45,948 nucleotides of DNA from positions 1 through 45,948 of the forward strand of contig JALONS010000004.1 of NCBI GenBank assembly GCA_025454855.1. The letters are read 5' to 3'. Below are positions 8,270-16,985 of this stretch, one piece after another. This stretch comes from Arcicella sp. (GTDB lineage: Bacteria > Bacteroidota > Bacteroidia > Cytophagales > Spirosomataceae). The notes below the pieces were generated by a model, which did no database searches, had not been told where the DNA came from, and was given only the letters and a program-made list of their open reading frames with translations. The position numbers and the translations under genes are program-made. How positions within the stretch are numbered: the stretch's first letter is position 1; each line of letters opens with the position of its first letter.

Positions 8270-8455
8270 ATGGGACTCGAAGAATTTGTATTAGACCGTG
8301 AGAGACGTGTTGGAATGGCTATCACTCGCAATGAAAGGGACTTAGCGTTTACAAAAAATCTTTTGGAACAAACTGATTTTTCAAAAGAGAAAATTGCTAA
8401 TTTGGCAGACGTAGATGTTGAGTTTGTAAGAAAAGTAAAAGCATCATTATCATAA
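8270..8455 (+). CDS. Small helical protein of unknown function
   Basis: This 61-aa protein is highly charged, with no signal peptide. Its second half (LLEQTDFSKEKIANLADVDVEFV) resembles the C-terminal helical tail seen on PD-(D/E)XK nuclease-family transposases (Rpn-like) and on many short Cytophagales proteins. In those, a helix-turn-helix-like end follows a charged linker. No catalytic part is present, so it is either an independent small gene or a remnant. It is followed within 6 bp by a good terminator, and codon use looks normal, which favours a real gene. Function is unknown. Confidence 0.55.
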   Translation: MGLEEFVLDRERRVGMAITRNERDLAFTKNLLEQTDFSKEKIANLADVDVEFVRKVKASLS

Positions 8456-8460
8456 ACATA

Positions 8461-8491
8461 AAAGCCTTTCAAATCTAATCTGAAAGGCTTT
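8461..8491. terminator. Bidirectional terminator between small ORF and cysM
   Basis: A perfect 11-bp stem (AAAGCCTTTCA with TGAAAGGCTTT) has a 9-nt loop. It lies between the convergent ends at 8455 and 8505 and is flanked by short A/T runs, so it can serve both strands. Confidence 0.8.
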
Positions 8492-8504
8492 TGTGTTATT
8501 TTTT

Positions 8505-9383
8505 CTAACCAAATAAATCACTCGAAAGATACCTGTCGCCTCTGTCGCAAATGATGCACACGATTACACCAGTTTCTAACTCTTGGGCTAATCTTACTGC
8601 GGCGGCGGCTGAACCTCCGCTACTCATACCCCCAAAAACAGCCTCTTCTCTTGCCAAACGATTTGCCATGATGCGGGCTTCCTCTTCCGAAATATCCATG
8701 ATTCTGTCCACCCGTGAAGCATCAAAAATCATCGGCAAATATTCTTTTGACCAACGTCTAATCCCTGGTATTTTAGAACCTTCAGTTGGCTGACATCCCA
8801 CAATTTGTACCTTCGGATTTTGCTCTTTCAAGTACATGGATGTTCCCATAATCGTTCCAGTTGTACCCATCGAACTCACAAAATGGGTTACTTCTCCGTT
8901 GGTGTCTTTCCAAATTTCGGGACCCGTTGAGCGGTAGTGTGCCAAGTAGTTATCAGGATTCCCGAATTGGTCGAGCATAAAATATCCACCTTTTTTCATC
9001 TGGATTTCGGCGTAGTCTCGTGAACCTTCAATACCTTCTTCGGCGGGTGTTAAAATAACCTTTGCTCCGAAGGCTTCCATCGTTAGTACACGCTCACGGG
9101 TAGAGTTTTCGGGCATAACCAGTTCAATTTCAAGGTTGTACAAACGAGCAATCATTGCTAAAGCTATTCCTGTATTACCCGAAGTGGCTTCAATGAGTTT
9201 CATGTCGGGTTCGATGTCGCCACGTTCTACGGCGGTTTTAATCATGCTCAAAGCCGCACGGTCTTTTACTGAACCTCCAGGATTATGTCCCTCTAATTTC
9301 CCGTAAATTTTAACGTTGGGATTGGGATTAATTCTGTTTAATTCTACGATGGGCGTATTGCCCACTAAATCTAATATGGTCAT
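8505..9383 (-). CDS. cysM: Cysteine synthase B (O-acetylserine sulfhydrylase)
   Basis: The 292-aa PLP enzyme makes L-cysteine from O-acetylserine and sulfide (CysM-type enzymes can also use thiosulfate). The PLP lysine is Lys40 in GGSVKDRAA. The substrate loop TSGNTG, the phosphate-binding SSMGTTGTIMG loop and the GGMSSGGSAAAA segment are all present. The length (about 290) and the compact C-terminus fit CysM rather than the longer CysK forms. It lies 146 bp downstream of the serine acetyltransferase gene on the same strand, so the two catalyse consecutive steps and are probably co-expressed. The gap contains AT-rich repeated words. The CysM versus CysK distinction is a judgement from length and motifs. 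Confidence 0.88.
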   Translation of the reverse strand: MTILDLVGNTPIVELNRINPNPNVKIYGKLEGHNPGGSVKDRAALSMIKTAVERGDIEPDMKLIEATSGNTGIALAMIARLYNLEIELVMPENSTRERVLTMEAFGAKVILTPAEEGIEGSRDYAEIQMKKGGYFMLDQFGNPDNYLAHYRSTGPEIWKDTNGEVTHFVSSMGTTGTIMGTSMYLKEQNPKVQIVGCQPTEGSKIPGIRRWSKEYLPMIFDASRVDRIMDISEEEARIMANRLAREEAVFGGMSSGGSAAAAVRLAQELETGVIVCIICDRGDRYLSSDLFG

Positions 9384-9529
9384 TACTTCAATTTGAAAAT
9401 TGGTTAACTTGTAAATTAGTTAATTCAGAAGATTCCAAAACGTGGCAGGGTCTCTACTTTTACTTACGCAAACCATGCAACGCTCAAAACTAATCCCTAA
9501 TTTATCTAATTCCCTCAATTACTAAATAA

Positions 9530-10333
9530 TTACTGCAAAATCTTAACTTGCTCCTGATGGTAAATCTTGGTGCCTTCGGGTACACTGCGAGTCAGCCAAA
9601 CGTTACCGCCGATGATAGAATTTGCTCCTACAACGGTCTCTCCGCCTAAAATGGTTGCTCCTGCATAAATCACTACGCCGTCTTCAATCGTGGGATGCCG
9701 TTTCATCGAAGCCATAGCTTTGCTGACCGATAATGCCCCCAATGTTACGCCTTGATAGATTTTTACATGCTTACCTATGGTGGTGGTTTCTCCTACTACA
9801 ATCCCCGTACCATGATCAATAGTGAAATATTCATCAATTTCTGCCCCAGGGTGAATATCAATACCCGTTTTAGAGTGAGCGTATTCTGTCAGGATTCGAG
9901 GAACCATCGGTACGTCTAATTTCAAGAGTCCGTGAGCCAAACGATACAAAGCAATGGCATAAAAACCGGGGTACGCACGGATGATTTCGTATTCACTCTG
10001 AGCGGCGGGGTCACCATTCATAATTGCTTGAATATCGGTTAGAAGTACTCGGTATATTTCTGGGATTTTTTGGATATAATCGTTAGCAATGGCTCTGGCA
10101 TCTCTATCCAAATGTTGTTGCATAGACCGTAACAGACGGGTAAGTCTGAGTTCTATTTGGTCAAAAGCCTCTTGAAGTTCGTCCACACAACCAAAATGTC
10201 TCTGGGTCTGTTCGGGAAACAATGTAAAGACAATATCCGTGAATAATTCCTTCACATCAGCCGTAGCAGGAAAGGTATTAGGCTGGGAATGCTTATGACA
10301 TAAGGACTCTAAAAATTGTTTGGGTAACATCAT
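9530..10333 (-). CDS. cysE: Serine O-acetyltransferase
   Basis: The 267-aa protein makes O-acetylserine from serine and acetyl-CoA, the step before cysteine synthase. The N-terminal helical region of about 140 residues is followed by a left-handed beta-helix of hexapeptide repeats (IHPGAEIDEYFTIDHG, then VGETTTIGKHVKIYQGVTLGAL). It contains the family's catalytic His in DHGTGIVVGET. The length is close to bacterial SAT/EpsC enzymes with an extended N-terminus. Two ATGs are adjacent at the start (10333 and 10330); either could be used. Its partner cysM lies directly downstream. The C-terminus ends VKILQ. In other SATs the extreme C-terminus docks into cysteine synthase, often ending in Ile, so complex formation is possible but not shown. 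Confidence 0.92.
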   Translation of the reverse strand: MMLPKQFLESLCHKHSQPNTFPATADVKELFTDIVFTLFPEQTQRHFGCVDELQEAFDQIELRLTRLLRSMQQHLDRDARAIANDYIQKIPEIYRVLLTDIQAIMNGDPAAQSEYEIIRAYPGFYAIALYRLAHGLLKLDVPMVPRILTEYAHSKTGIDIHPGAEIDEYFTIDHGTGIVVGETTTIGKHVKIYQGVTLGALSVSKAMASMKRHPTIEDGVVIYAGATILGGETVVGANSIIGGNVWLTRSVPEGTKIYHQEQVKILQ

Positions 10334-10479
10334 CCATAGTTTAGTTGCCGATGATAGACAACCTTCCCAAAATTAACGATAAATTTTGTGGAATGATTCG
10401 GAAAATATGAAAAAAGAGTTTCAACTCAATTGAGATAAATAGAAATCAAACGAGAATATTTAAGTCTATCATCTTATTT

Positions 10480-11667
10480 CTAATAAATCTCTCCTCCTAC
10501 TTTCAAGCCGCTGGGTACGGTTTTGGGAATTGTTTTATCAAAATTGTCATCATTGAGCGTATGGAGAAATTCCACAATGAGCCGAATATCTTTGAATTCT
10601 ACCTTGAGGTTTTCTTTAATGAGAGGGTCTATTTTATCGGCTGAGATGCGGGTATTTTGAATTTTATTACCCGACAAATCTTCGTAAAACTCCAACACAT
10701 TATCAAGCGTCTTTAGTTTTCCGTTGTGCATATACGGGCTGGTAAACCGTAAATTTCTCAAACTTGGCGTTCTAAATTCTGATTTTCCCTGAAAACCATC
10801 ATCTAAAAACCCTAAACCGTCGTGGTCTATCACGCCCAAATTATGGGTTTTGAAATCTGTAAACATAGCCCCACGATGACATTTGGCACATCCTGATTTC
10901 AAAAATGCTTTCATGCCTTCCAACTCATTTTCCGACATTGCCGTTTTATCGCCTTTCATGAATTGGTCAAATCTGGAATCGGGTGTAATTAATTTACGCT
11001 CAAAAGTAGCAAGAGCTTTCGCAATATTTTCTTTGGTAACGGCATTATTTCCCCCAAAAAGCTTTTGAAATAAATGCTCATAGGTTTTATTTTGCCTCAA
11101 CCGTTCGGTTATTACTGTTAATATTTCATGCTCTTGGAACTTACGCCCTCGCATTTCTTCTAAAGTTTTGATGGGTTCAAGCGACTGATTTTCAAGACTT
11201 TTAGCTCGTAAATCCCAGAACATTGGGGCATTGTCAGGGTCATAGTTTAGGGTTTCATCAATGCCATTAAAAGCCGTATTGAGTATCGTTTGGGAATTTC
11301 TTTTTACCAACGGAATATCATTGGGATAGTTAAATACACGCTTACTGCCTAAGCCATGTCTGTTTACGCCTATCGAAATCTCCAGACTTTCGGCATATCC
11401 AAAATCGGGATGATGGCAACTGGCACAAGCTACATCTTTATTACCCGATAGTATGGGGTCATAAAATAGTAAACGCCCCAATTCAGCCTTTTCTTCGGTG
11501 TAAGGATTAGTAGATGGGGCTGAAGCATGAGCAGGCAATGCAGCGAAAACGCTTTCAACGTCTTGATTTTTTATAGCGTTTGAACCCTCCCTTTGACTTT
11601 TGTTTTTACAAGCAATCAAGAACAGGAACATACTCAGAAATAGTCCTAAAAATTGCTTTATTTTCAT
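10480..11667 (-). CDS. Di-haem cytochrome c peroxidase (MauG/CCP family) lipoprotein
   Basis: The 395-aa protein has a lipoprotein signal (LFLSMFLFLIAC, Cys around residue 20), so it is probably anchored in the periplasm. Two covalent haem motifs are visible: CASCH near residue 80 (ACASCHHPDFGYA) and CAKCH near residue 260 (CAKCHRGAMFTDF). The region PSLRNLRFTSPYMHNG carries the distal Met/His-type segment seen in bacterial cytochrome c peroxidases. The family reduces hydrogen peroxide using electrons from small cytochromes; some members (MauG) modify proteins instead. The gene is monocistronic with no partner nearby, so the electron donor and exact role are open. Confidence 0.9.
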   Translation of the reverse strand: MKIKQFLGLFLSMFLFLIACKNKSQREGSNAIKNQDVESVFAALPAHASAPSTNPYTEEKAELGRLLFYDPILSGNKDVACASCHHPDFGYAESLEISIGVNRHGLGSKRVFNYPNDIPLVKRNSQTILNTAFNGIDETLNYDPDNAPMFWDLRAKSLENQSLEPIKTLEEMRGRKFQEHEILTVITERLRQNKTYEHLFQKLFGGNNAVTKENIAKALATFERKLITPDSRFDQFMKGDKTAMSENELEGMKAFLKSGCAKCHRGAMFTDFKTHNLGVIDHDGLGFLDDGFQGKSEFRTPSLRNLRFTSPYMHNGKLKTLDNVLEFYEDLSGNKIQNTRISADKIDPLIKENLKVEFKDIRLIVEFLHTLNDDNFDKTIPKTVPSGLKVGGEIY

Positions 11668-12073
11668 GTTTATTTGTTTGATTTGTACTAATCGTGTTAT
11701 CTAATTTCCTACCATTTTAGTCCTTCTATTTACACGGTATTAGGCATAAATAAGATGAACAAACATAAATGTTGTCGTCATATAGTAGAGGAATATCGCA
11801 TACGCCCAAATGGTCAGAATGTGTGCGTATGCTATACACCACTACACAACCTCAAATTATTTATTTTATTTACCTATTAGTGCTAAAAAAGATTATAGTT
11901 TGCCTCCTCTCATCGGATTTGAAATCCTTTTTATTAAAACTCAACCAAGCGTTAATTATTCCTCGAAATACCGCAAATAGCGTAGAATTTGAAGATTTGA
12001 CCGTTTACTAAGTCAAGAAATACCTTTTTACAAATTAAACGTTTACAAAGTAGGATTACAAATTAAAAACGCA
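11668..12073. other. Intergenic region, 406 bp, no confident gene
   Basis: This AT-rich gap lies between divergent genes. It contains an 8-bp perfect inverted repeat (GCATACGC at 11798 and GCGTATGC at 11825) with a 19-nt spacer, inside a 41-codon plus-strand ORF (11755-11880, starting MNKHKCCRH). Nothing supports translation. It probably holds the two divergent promoters. Confidence 0.5.
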
Positions 12074-12571
12074 ATGAAAAACACACATAAACACACACTA
12101 ATTATTTTACTGTTAACAATTATTTCCTTTACTACTACTGCCCAAAAATACAAAACCGCCATTGGCTTTAGGGTAGGAGGACAAACTAACGGATTGACCG
12201 TCAGACATTTTACTAATTCTAAAACTGCCCTTGAAGGAATTTTGAGTGTTGGACATAATGCTACGCTGATAACGGGATTGTACGAAAAATTCGTCCCCAT
12301 TAGCGGAGCTTCTGGGCTGAATTGGTTCTACGGAATTGGGGGACACATAGGATTTTTCAGAGAAAAAGGCTACTATCTCTACAACAAAAAGAGAGCAGTA
12401 TATTATGATGATAATTCGACTGTGGTGGGGATTGATGGCATCATTGGCTTGGATTATAAATTCAGAAATGCACCTATTAACATCGGAATAGATATAAAAC
12501 CCTTCATGGATTTTTACGGTGGAGCCAGTTTATTCGGTGATGGGGCTTTGAATGTTAGGTTTATTTTTTAA
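12074..12571 (+). CDS. Outer-membrane beta-barrel-like secreted protein
   Basis: The 165-aa protein has a signal peptide ending in TTTAQ and then alternating hydrophobic and polar strands rich in Gly and aromatic residues (for example AIGFRVGGQTNGLTV and LNWFYGIGGHIGFF). It ends in a strand finishing with Phe (ALNVRFIF). A terminal aromatic residue after amphipathic strands is typical of 8-strand outer-membrane barrels recognised by BamA. The size suits an OmpX-like or OmpW-like fold. No ligand site is recognisable. It is convergent with the VapC gene, with a long REP-like hairpin between the two. Confidence 0.7.
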   Translation: MKNTHKHTLIILLLTIISFTTTAQKYKTAIGFRVGGQTNGLTVRHFTNSKTALEGILSVGHNATLITGLYEKFVPISGASGLNWFYGIGGHIGFFREKGYYLYNKKRAVYYDDNSTVVGIDGIIGLDYKFRNAPINIGIDIKPFMDFYGGASLFGDGALNVRFIF

Positions 12572-12608
12572 GGCTGGGGTTTTTGAAAATGACTTTATTA
12601 TTTCCTTT

Positions 12609-12679
12609 GCCGTTGCTTGTGTCTTCACAAAAGAACGACTATGTGCTAAATAGTCGTTTGTGAAGACACAAACAACGGC
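12609..12679. repeat. BIME-like element: two REP-type hairpins in inverted orientation
   Basis: The left arm, starting GCCGTTGCTTGTGTCTTCAC, and the right arm, ending GTGAAGACACAAACAACGGC, are near-perfect reverse complements over about 29 bp, apart from a 4-nt insertion. The centre is an unpaired TGTGCTAAA-like loop. Each arm is also a small hairpin (GTTGCTTGTG/TCTT, GTCGTTTGTG/AAGA), and a single copy lies at 8151-8179. It separates the convergent genes ending at 12571 and 12689, so it may also stop transcription. Confidence 0.75.
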
Positions 12680-12688
12680 TGAACGTTA

Positions 12689-13078
12689 CTACACTTTAAT
12701 TAACTTTTGAGAGGGTTTGTACAAAACCAAATTATCAACTAAACCAAAATCAGAGATATTGAGCGTAAGCATTTTAAGAGAATTTGCTTTGGCAATGGAG
12801 GCTATCAACGCATCTGGAATACCAATTTGTCGGCTTGATAAATCGCTCATGATTTCAACAAAAATCTTAGAAGCATCTCTTGTAAAGTGAAATCTATTGA
12901 ATTTACGAATGAGATTTTGAGTGTATTTTTCTTCACCCTTTTTCATTCCAAAATAGATTTCACCGATGGTAATATCACAAATGGCTAAGTTTTGATAGCC
13001 AATTTTTTCTAATTCATTTTTCACTTTTTCATTTTCTCTGAACAGTTCAAAGAAAATATTGGTATCACATAAAATCAT
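12689..13078 (-). CDS. vapC: PIN-domain toxin, VapC-like
   Basis: The 129-aa protein has the PIN-domain acidic residues in order: Asp5 in ILCDTNIFFE, Glu40 in ICDITIGEIYFG, Asp89 in IGIPDALIA, and Asp110 in LTLNISDFGL. VapC toxins are Mg-dependent ribonucleases that cut tRNA or rRNA and are silenced by a VapB antitoxin. The start codon overlaps the stop of the upstream gene by four bases (ATGA), the usual arrangement for translationally coupled toxin-antitoxin pairs. All key residues are intact, so the toxin is probably functional. The RNA target is not predictable. Confidence 0.9.
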   Translation of the reverse strand: MILCDTNIFFELFRENEKVKNELEKIGYQNLAICDITIGEIYFGMKKGEEKYTQNLIRKFNRFHFTRDASKIFVEIMSDLSSRQIGIPDALIASIAKANSLKMLTLNISDFGLVDNLVLYKPSQKLIKV

Positions 13079-13326
13079 CTAACGCCACGCCCTCCCCACG
13101 CTTGCCTTCTGAAATCTTGAAAATCAGTAAAATCTTTTCTGTCTTTCCAAATACCGAAACAATCATCTACCGCCTCTTTTATTTCTGATGTTGCCCCTCC
13201 TTGTTCAAAAGCAAATTCACGCTCTTCGATGGTATAATTGCTAAAAGAAATATTCATTGCGGAGAGCATTTCTTTCAATAATTTTTCTTGGGTTTCATTT
13301 ATGTCTAATTCTAAGATTGTTTTCAT
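13075..13326 (-). CDS. Antitoxin partner of the PIN toxin
   Basis: The 83-aa protein precedes and overlaps the VapC-like gene by 4 bp. It begins MKTILELDINETQEKLLKEML, typical of short antitoxins with an N-terminal dimerisation segment. An acidic middle is followed by a C-terminus with aromatic and Arg residues (DFTDFQDFRRQAWGGRGVR) that could wrap around the toxin and place an Arg in the active site. The DNA-binding fold type is unclear; it is not an obvious AbrB or RHH sequence. Antitoxin identity rests mainly on position, size and overlap. Such pairs usually repress their own promoter, expected in the gap at 13327-13388. Confidence 0.75.
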   Translation of the reverse strand: MKTILELDINETQEKLLKEMLSAMNISFSNYTIEEREFAFEQGGATSEIKEAVDDCFGIWKDRKDFTDFQDFRRQAWGGRGVR

Positions 13327-13388
13327 GGTTGATGTTTTACTGTTAATTTAATTCTTTTCTATTGACATTTTTACTGATAAATGCTGCT

Positions 13389-14539
13389 TCACTTTCCAAC
13401 AATAAATTTTGCTCTATCATATAATTCATCGTAAGTTATAATTTCCACATTTCTTGAATCTCTTCTGTAAAGTTCAAAAGTTTTTCTTTTAATATTCTTT
13501 ATTCCGATAGGATCATCACTTTTCTCAATTTCATTCCAATTTCCAATTAATAAGATTGTTTTTGAGTCATAGGAGTTTTGTGTAATTGGCTCATAGTTAT
13601 CATTTGACAAATTTCTTGAAGTTTCTATTTTTACCTGTCCACTTGCCTTCTGCTCCAATATTTGTGATACAGCATCAATAAAACTATTAGAAAACCTCCA
13701 ACAATTTGATCTATTTTTTTCTTTACCAAACAATTCCGTAGTTGGTAATTTTAATTCAATAAATACTGTAAATCGATTATCACCCATTAGAAAATCACTT
13801 ATAACTCCTTCTTTTCCACTTGCTGTTGTATTAGAAGCATGAAATTCTTTTTGAAGAATACCTTTAAATTTATAATCAAGTCCGTAGCCAAATATCCATT
13901 GATTCTTTTCAAAAAAATGTTGCCAAGCTATTTCATCTTTTGTGTTTTCATTACAGTTTATTTTTTTGTATTGTTGTAAATAATTTTCATAGAGTAATTT
14001 CCTAAACGTTTCTAATTGACTTTTTCTATATCCTGTGAAGTTATTAATCCATCCTCCAACATACTACTGATTAATTCTACTCCTACGTTCCCTGATAACA
14101 ATGTTGCAATCTTTTTCTTCGTTTCATTGTCTAATATATCAAGTGTATTTTCAGCTAAAACGATTCTTCTATTGGAAATCCCTTTCAAATCAATAGTATT
14201 TATAAAATCAAGAAATTTTCTTAATTGCTGGAAGTTAAACTTACTAAATTTTATTCTTTCTTTTTCAGATTCAGAAACGAATTTAATAATTTCAATCCCT
14301 TCAATATCATCTTGATTAACAAGATATACAATTTTCATCATTGTTTTTGTTGCAAGCTGTATATGTGTTTCGGATTCATCCGCAAAAACAACTTGGAAAA
14401 AGCGTCCATCGCCAAAACTGTGATTATATAAATGTTCTAATCTTGAATTATTAATAATATCATTTTCTGATGGTTTTTCATTTGAAGTTGATGAAGATTT
14501 ATCCATAAGATTTGAAAGTAATTGTGTTGAATTAAGCAA
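13389..14539 (-). pseudogene. sduA: Shedu-like (SduA/DUF4263) defence nuclease, split by a frameshift
   Basis: Two minus-strand reading frames together make one Shedu-like protein. The N-terminal part (14539-14012, 175 aa) ends at GLITSQDIEKVN. The C-terminal part is open in the adjacent frame from a stop at 14066-14064 down to 13389, although its first ATG is only at 13787. Translating it shows GYRKSQLETFRKLL, then WQHFFEKNQWIFGYGLDY, then SDFLMGDNRFTVFIELKLP and FIDAVSQILEQ. This is the order expected of the DUF4263 nuclease core, with its D...ExK metal site (PD-(D/E)XK fold). Shedu is a single-gene antiphage system. The frames overlap at about 14012-14063, where a one-base insertion would join them. 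It is either a decayed gene, a sequencing error at the A5 tract, or programmed slippage. Confidence 0.7.
14012..14539 (-). CDS. N-terminal fragment of the Shedu-like protein
   Basis: This is the intact 175-aa upstream reading frame of the split gene above. It begins MLNSTQLLSNLMDKSS (the second Met, MDKSS, is an equally good start). It contains a mixed alpha/beta domain with FVSESEKERIKFSKFNF, then the helical segment RRIVLAENTLDILDNETKKKI. N-terminal domains of Shedu proteins vary and are thought to sense or regulate. On its own this piece lacks the nuclease core. It is not clear that it is stable or functional alone. The tail GLITSQDIEKVN ends where the downstream frame begins to show family-like sequence. 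Confidence 0.6.
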   Translation of the reverse strand: MLNSTQLLSNLMDKSSSTSNEKPSENDIINNSRLEHLYNHSFGDGRFFQVVFADESETHIQLATKTMMKIVYLVNQDDIEGIEIIKFVSESEKERIKFSKFNFQQLRKFLDFINTIDLKGISNRRIVLAENTLDILDNETKKKIATLLSGNVGVELISSMLEDGLITSQDIEKVN

Positions 14540-14605
14540 TAGCTATGATGGGGGTAAAATTTAGATATCAATAGAAAATGTATGCATAAATTGATTTTAA
14601 AATGA

Positions 14606-14646
14606 AAACCATGTTTGCCCAAAATCAATTAGAACAAACATGGTTT
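14606..14646 (-). terminator. Hairpin downstream of the M1 peptidase gene
   Basis: The 12-bp stem AAACCATGTTTG pairs perfectly with CAAACATGGTTT around a 17-nt loop, 8 bp past the end of the peptidase gene. On the minus strand it is followed by a short T-rich stretch (GGTTTTCATTTT), so it is a plausible but not strong terminator. Confidence 0.6.
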
Positions 14647-14654
14647 AGCAAATC

Positions 14655-16985
14655 CTAATTCTTAGCCCCCTGCACTGCATTGGGCTTCGCTTGTTGCTGC
14701 ATTGGATTAGGTTGTGATGGGCGTTGTCCTTTGAAGACTTGGAAGCGTGAAGGTTGCTCTGGCTCACGTGGGAAAGCGTTGTCTTCGGTATCAATATCGG
14801 CAATTTCAAAGAATGGGTCAAGTGTCCATTTTGTCACTTTTTTATCGGTCGGAATTACCTTTTTTACTTCTTTATCGTTCAAACGCCAAATTTCGGCGGG
14901 GATTCTGAAAACTTCATCTGTACCATCCTCATAATTGGCTTTCACGATTACGGGCATCGGTAAACCGCCTTTGTTTTTTACGTTCAATACATAAAAATTC
15001 TTGTTGCTGTCCACTAATTTCTTTTCGTCTTCACTCAAACCTGCCATCGTTTGCTCAAAACGCTTTTTGTCGGCTTCGGTGGTAGCGAAACGGTCGTAAG
15101 TATTATAAAAATCCTTCATATCGGGATTTTCTTCTACTACTGTTTTTGGAATATCTTTTCTATTACGGATGTTGCTGATGGTTTCACGCTTGGCGGCGGC
15201 ATCGGCTTTGGCTTTTTCGTTTTTCTTTTCGGGCGAAAGGTTATCAATACCAAACCACTCTACGTTTTCAAGTGATTGATTTACGGGTTCTACCGTATAA
15301 AACCAGCCTTTCCAAAACCAATCTAAATCTACGCCCGATACGTCTTCCATCGTGCGGAAGAAATCGGCTGGATAAGGTTGTTTGAAAGCCCAACGGCGAG
15401 CATATTCTTTAAAGGCAGCATCAAAAAGTTCACGTCCCATAACGGTTTCACGGAGAATATTCAACGCAGTAGCAGGTTTGGCGTAAGCATTTGGACCAAA
15501 GGTTTGGTCTGAAATATTTTCAGAATTTGACATAATCGGCATTTGTTGCGAAGCGTCCGTTTTCATGTAAGGAACGATATTTTGGGGTTCACCACGGCGT
15601 GATGGGTAGTTTCTGTCCCATTCTTGTTCTGCCAAATACTGACAAAAAGTGTTTAACCCTTCGTCCATCCACGACCACTGTCTTTCGTCTGAATTAACAA
15701 TCATTGGGAAGAAATTATGTCCTACTTCGTGGATAATTACGCCAATCATTCCATATTTTACCGCCTCTGAATACGTACCATCTGCCTCTGGGCGACCGCC
15801 ATTAAAGGCAATCATAGGGTATTCCATTCCACCGCCTGCCACAGCGTGACATGAGTAGGCAACGGGGTACGGATACGCCACGGTGTGTTTTGAGTACGAG
15901 CGTAGCGTATGAGCCACCACCATCGTTGAATATTGCCCCCAAAGTGGATTTCCTTCTTTTGGATAGAGCGACATCGCCCATACTTTTTTGCCTTCAACGT
16001 CCACTTGCATAGCATCCCAGATGAATTTTCGAGAACTCGCAAAGGCAAAATCACGCACATTATCAGCCTTAAAAATCCACGTTTTTTTGCCTGTGGGTTT
16101 ATTTTTTTCCGCCTTTTCAGCCTCTTCTTGCGATACAATCAAAACGGGACGAGTGGCAGTTTTTGCTTTCTCCATACGCTTCAATTGTTCGGCAGAAAGT
16201 ACGGCAGTCGGGTTTTGCAATTCGCCCGAAGCACCCACCACGTGGTCGTTGGGAACGGTGAGGGCTACTTTATAATTTCCAAAATTGAGCGTAAACTCAC
16301 CACGACCTAAAAATTGTTTGTGTTGCCAACCATAAACATCGTTATACACCGCCATTCTCGGAAACCAATGAGCAATAAAATAATTTACGTTACCATCTTT
16401 GGCAAAATATTCGTAACCTGAACGACCATAATATTCCGTTATCAAGAAATTCCAGTCAATTGAAAATGAGACACTTCCTCCAGATTTTACGGGCGTAGGC
16501 AAATCAATCCGCATCATGGTATTATTGATGGTATATTTCAACGGATTACCCATTTTATCTTTCACCGACAAAATATTATAACCATATTTCTTGGGGTCAG
16601 TCAAGGCTTTGAATTGGTCGGTGGATGCTCTACCGTTTTCAATGCTACCCGTTTTAGTAGTGTTGCCGATGGCATCTTTTTGGAAAAGATTTTGGTCTAA
16701 TTGCAACCATAAATACGGTAATTCATCGGGCGAATTATTGAAATACGTAATCGTTTCCGACCCCGTGATTTTACGTTCAACATCATCCAATTCCGCTTTG
16801 ATGTCATAATCAGCACGTTGTTGCCAATAATCTTTACCAGGGCTACCCGAAGCCGTGCGGTAAGTATTGGGCGTGGGTAAATTTGTCAATTGTTCAAAGC
16901 GAGTATTGGCGTTATACTGAGCCAACAGCTTTGAGCTTTGAGTAATGAGGAGGAGGATGAGTAGGAATTTAGTCGTTTTTTGCAT
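14655..16985 (-). CDS. M1-family zinc metallopeptidase (aminopeptidase-like), exported
   Basis: The 776-aa protein has a signal peptide (LLILLLITQSSKLLAQ). The N-terminal beta domain is followed by the gluzincin domain with HEVGHNFFP near residue 420. A Glu lies exactly 18 residues after the second His (WMDEGLNTF), giving HExxH-x18-E, the zinc site of M1 enzymes. The substrate-recognition motif equivalent to GxMEN reads GGGMEYPM. M1 enzymes remove N-terminal amino acids from peptides; this exported form probably processes peptides in the periplasm. The C-terminus is long, charged and ends with Pro/Gln-rich sequence. A hairpin follows the gene, and the divergent ATPase gene starts 120 bp from its start codon. 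Confidence 0.9.
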   Translation of the reverse strand: MQKTTKFLLILLLITQSSKLLAQYNANTRFEQLTNLPTPNTYRTASGSPGKDYWQQRADYDIKAELDDVERKITGSETITYFNNSPDELPYLWLQLDQNLFQKDAIGNTTKTGSIENGRASTDQFKALTDPKKYGYNILSVKDKMGNPLKYTINNTMMRIDLPTPVKSGGSVSFSIDWNFLITEYYGRSGYEYFAKDGNVNYFIAHWFPRMAVYNDVYGWQHKQFLGRGEFTLNFGNYKVALTVPNDHVVGASGELQNPTAVLSAEQLKRMEKAKTATRPVLIVSQEEAEKAEKNKPTGKKTWIFKADNVRDFAFASSRKFIWDAMQVDVEGKKVWAMSLYPKEGNPLWGQYSTMVVAHTLRSYSKHTVAYPYPVAYSCHAVAGGGMEYPMIAFNGGRPEADGTYSEAVKYGMIGVIIHEVGHNFFPMIVNSDERQWSWMDEGLNTFCQYLAEQEWDRNYPSRRGEPQNIVPYMKTDASQQMPIMSNSENISDQTFGPNAYAKPATALNILRETVMGRELFDAAFKEYARRWAFKQPYPADFFRTMEDVSGVDLDWFWKGWFYTVEPVNQSLENVEWFGIDNLSPEKKNEKAKADAAAKRETISNIRNRKDIPKTVVEENPDMKDFYNTYDRFATTEADKKRFEQTMAGLSEDEKKLVDSNKNFYVLNVKNKGGLPMPVIVKANYEDGTDEVFRIPAEIWRLNDKEVKKVIPTDKKVTKWTLDPFFEIADIDTEDNAFPREPEQPSRFQVFKGQRPSQPNPMQQQAKPNAVQGAKN

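Noticed and set aside
9384-9529. AT-rich words (GTTAACTT, GTAAATTA, GTTAATTC; and CTAATCC-like) in the cysE-cysM gap as another heptad repeat
   Set aside because: The period is nearer 8 than 7 and irregular, so it was not listed as a repeat.
11755-11880. 41-codon ORF starting MNKHKCCRHIVEEYR in the gap before the beta-barrel gene
   Set aside because: No homology recognised, no promoter or ribosome site evident, and part of it overlaps an inverted repeat; too little support to call a gene.
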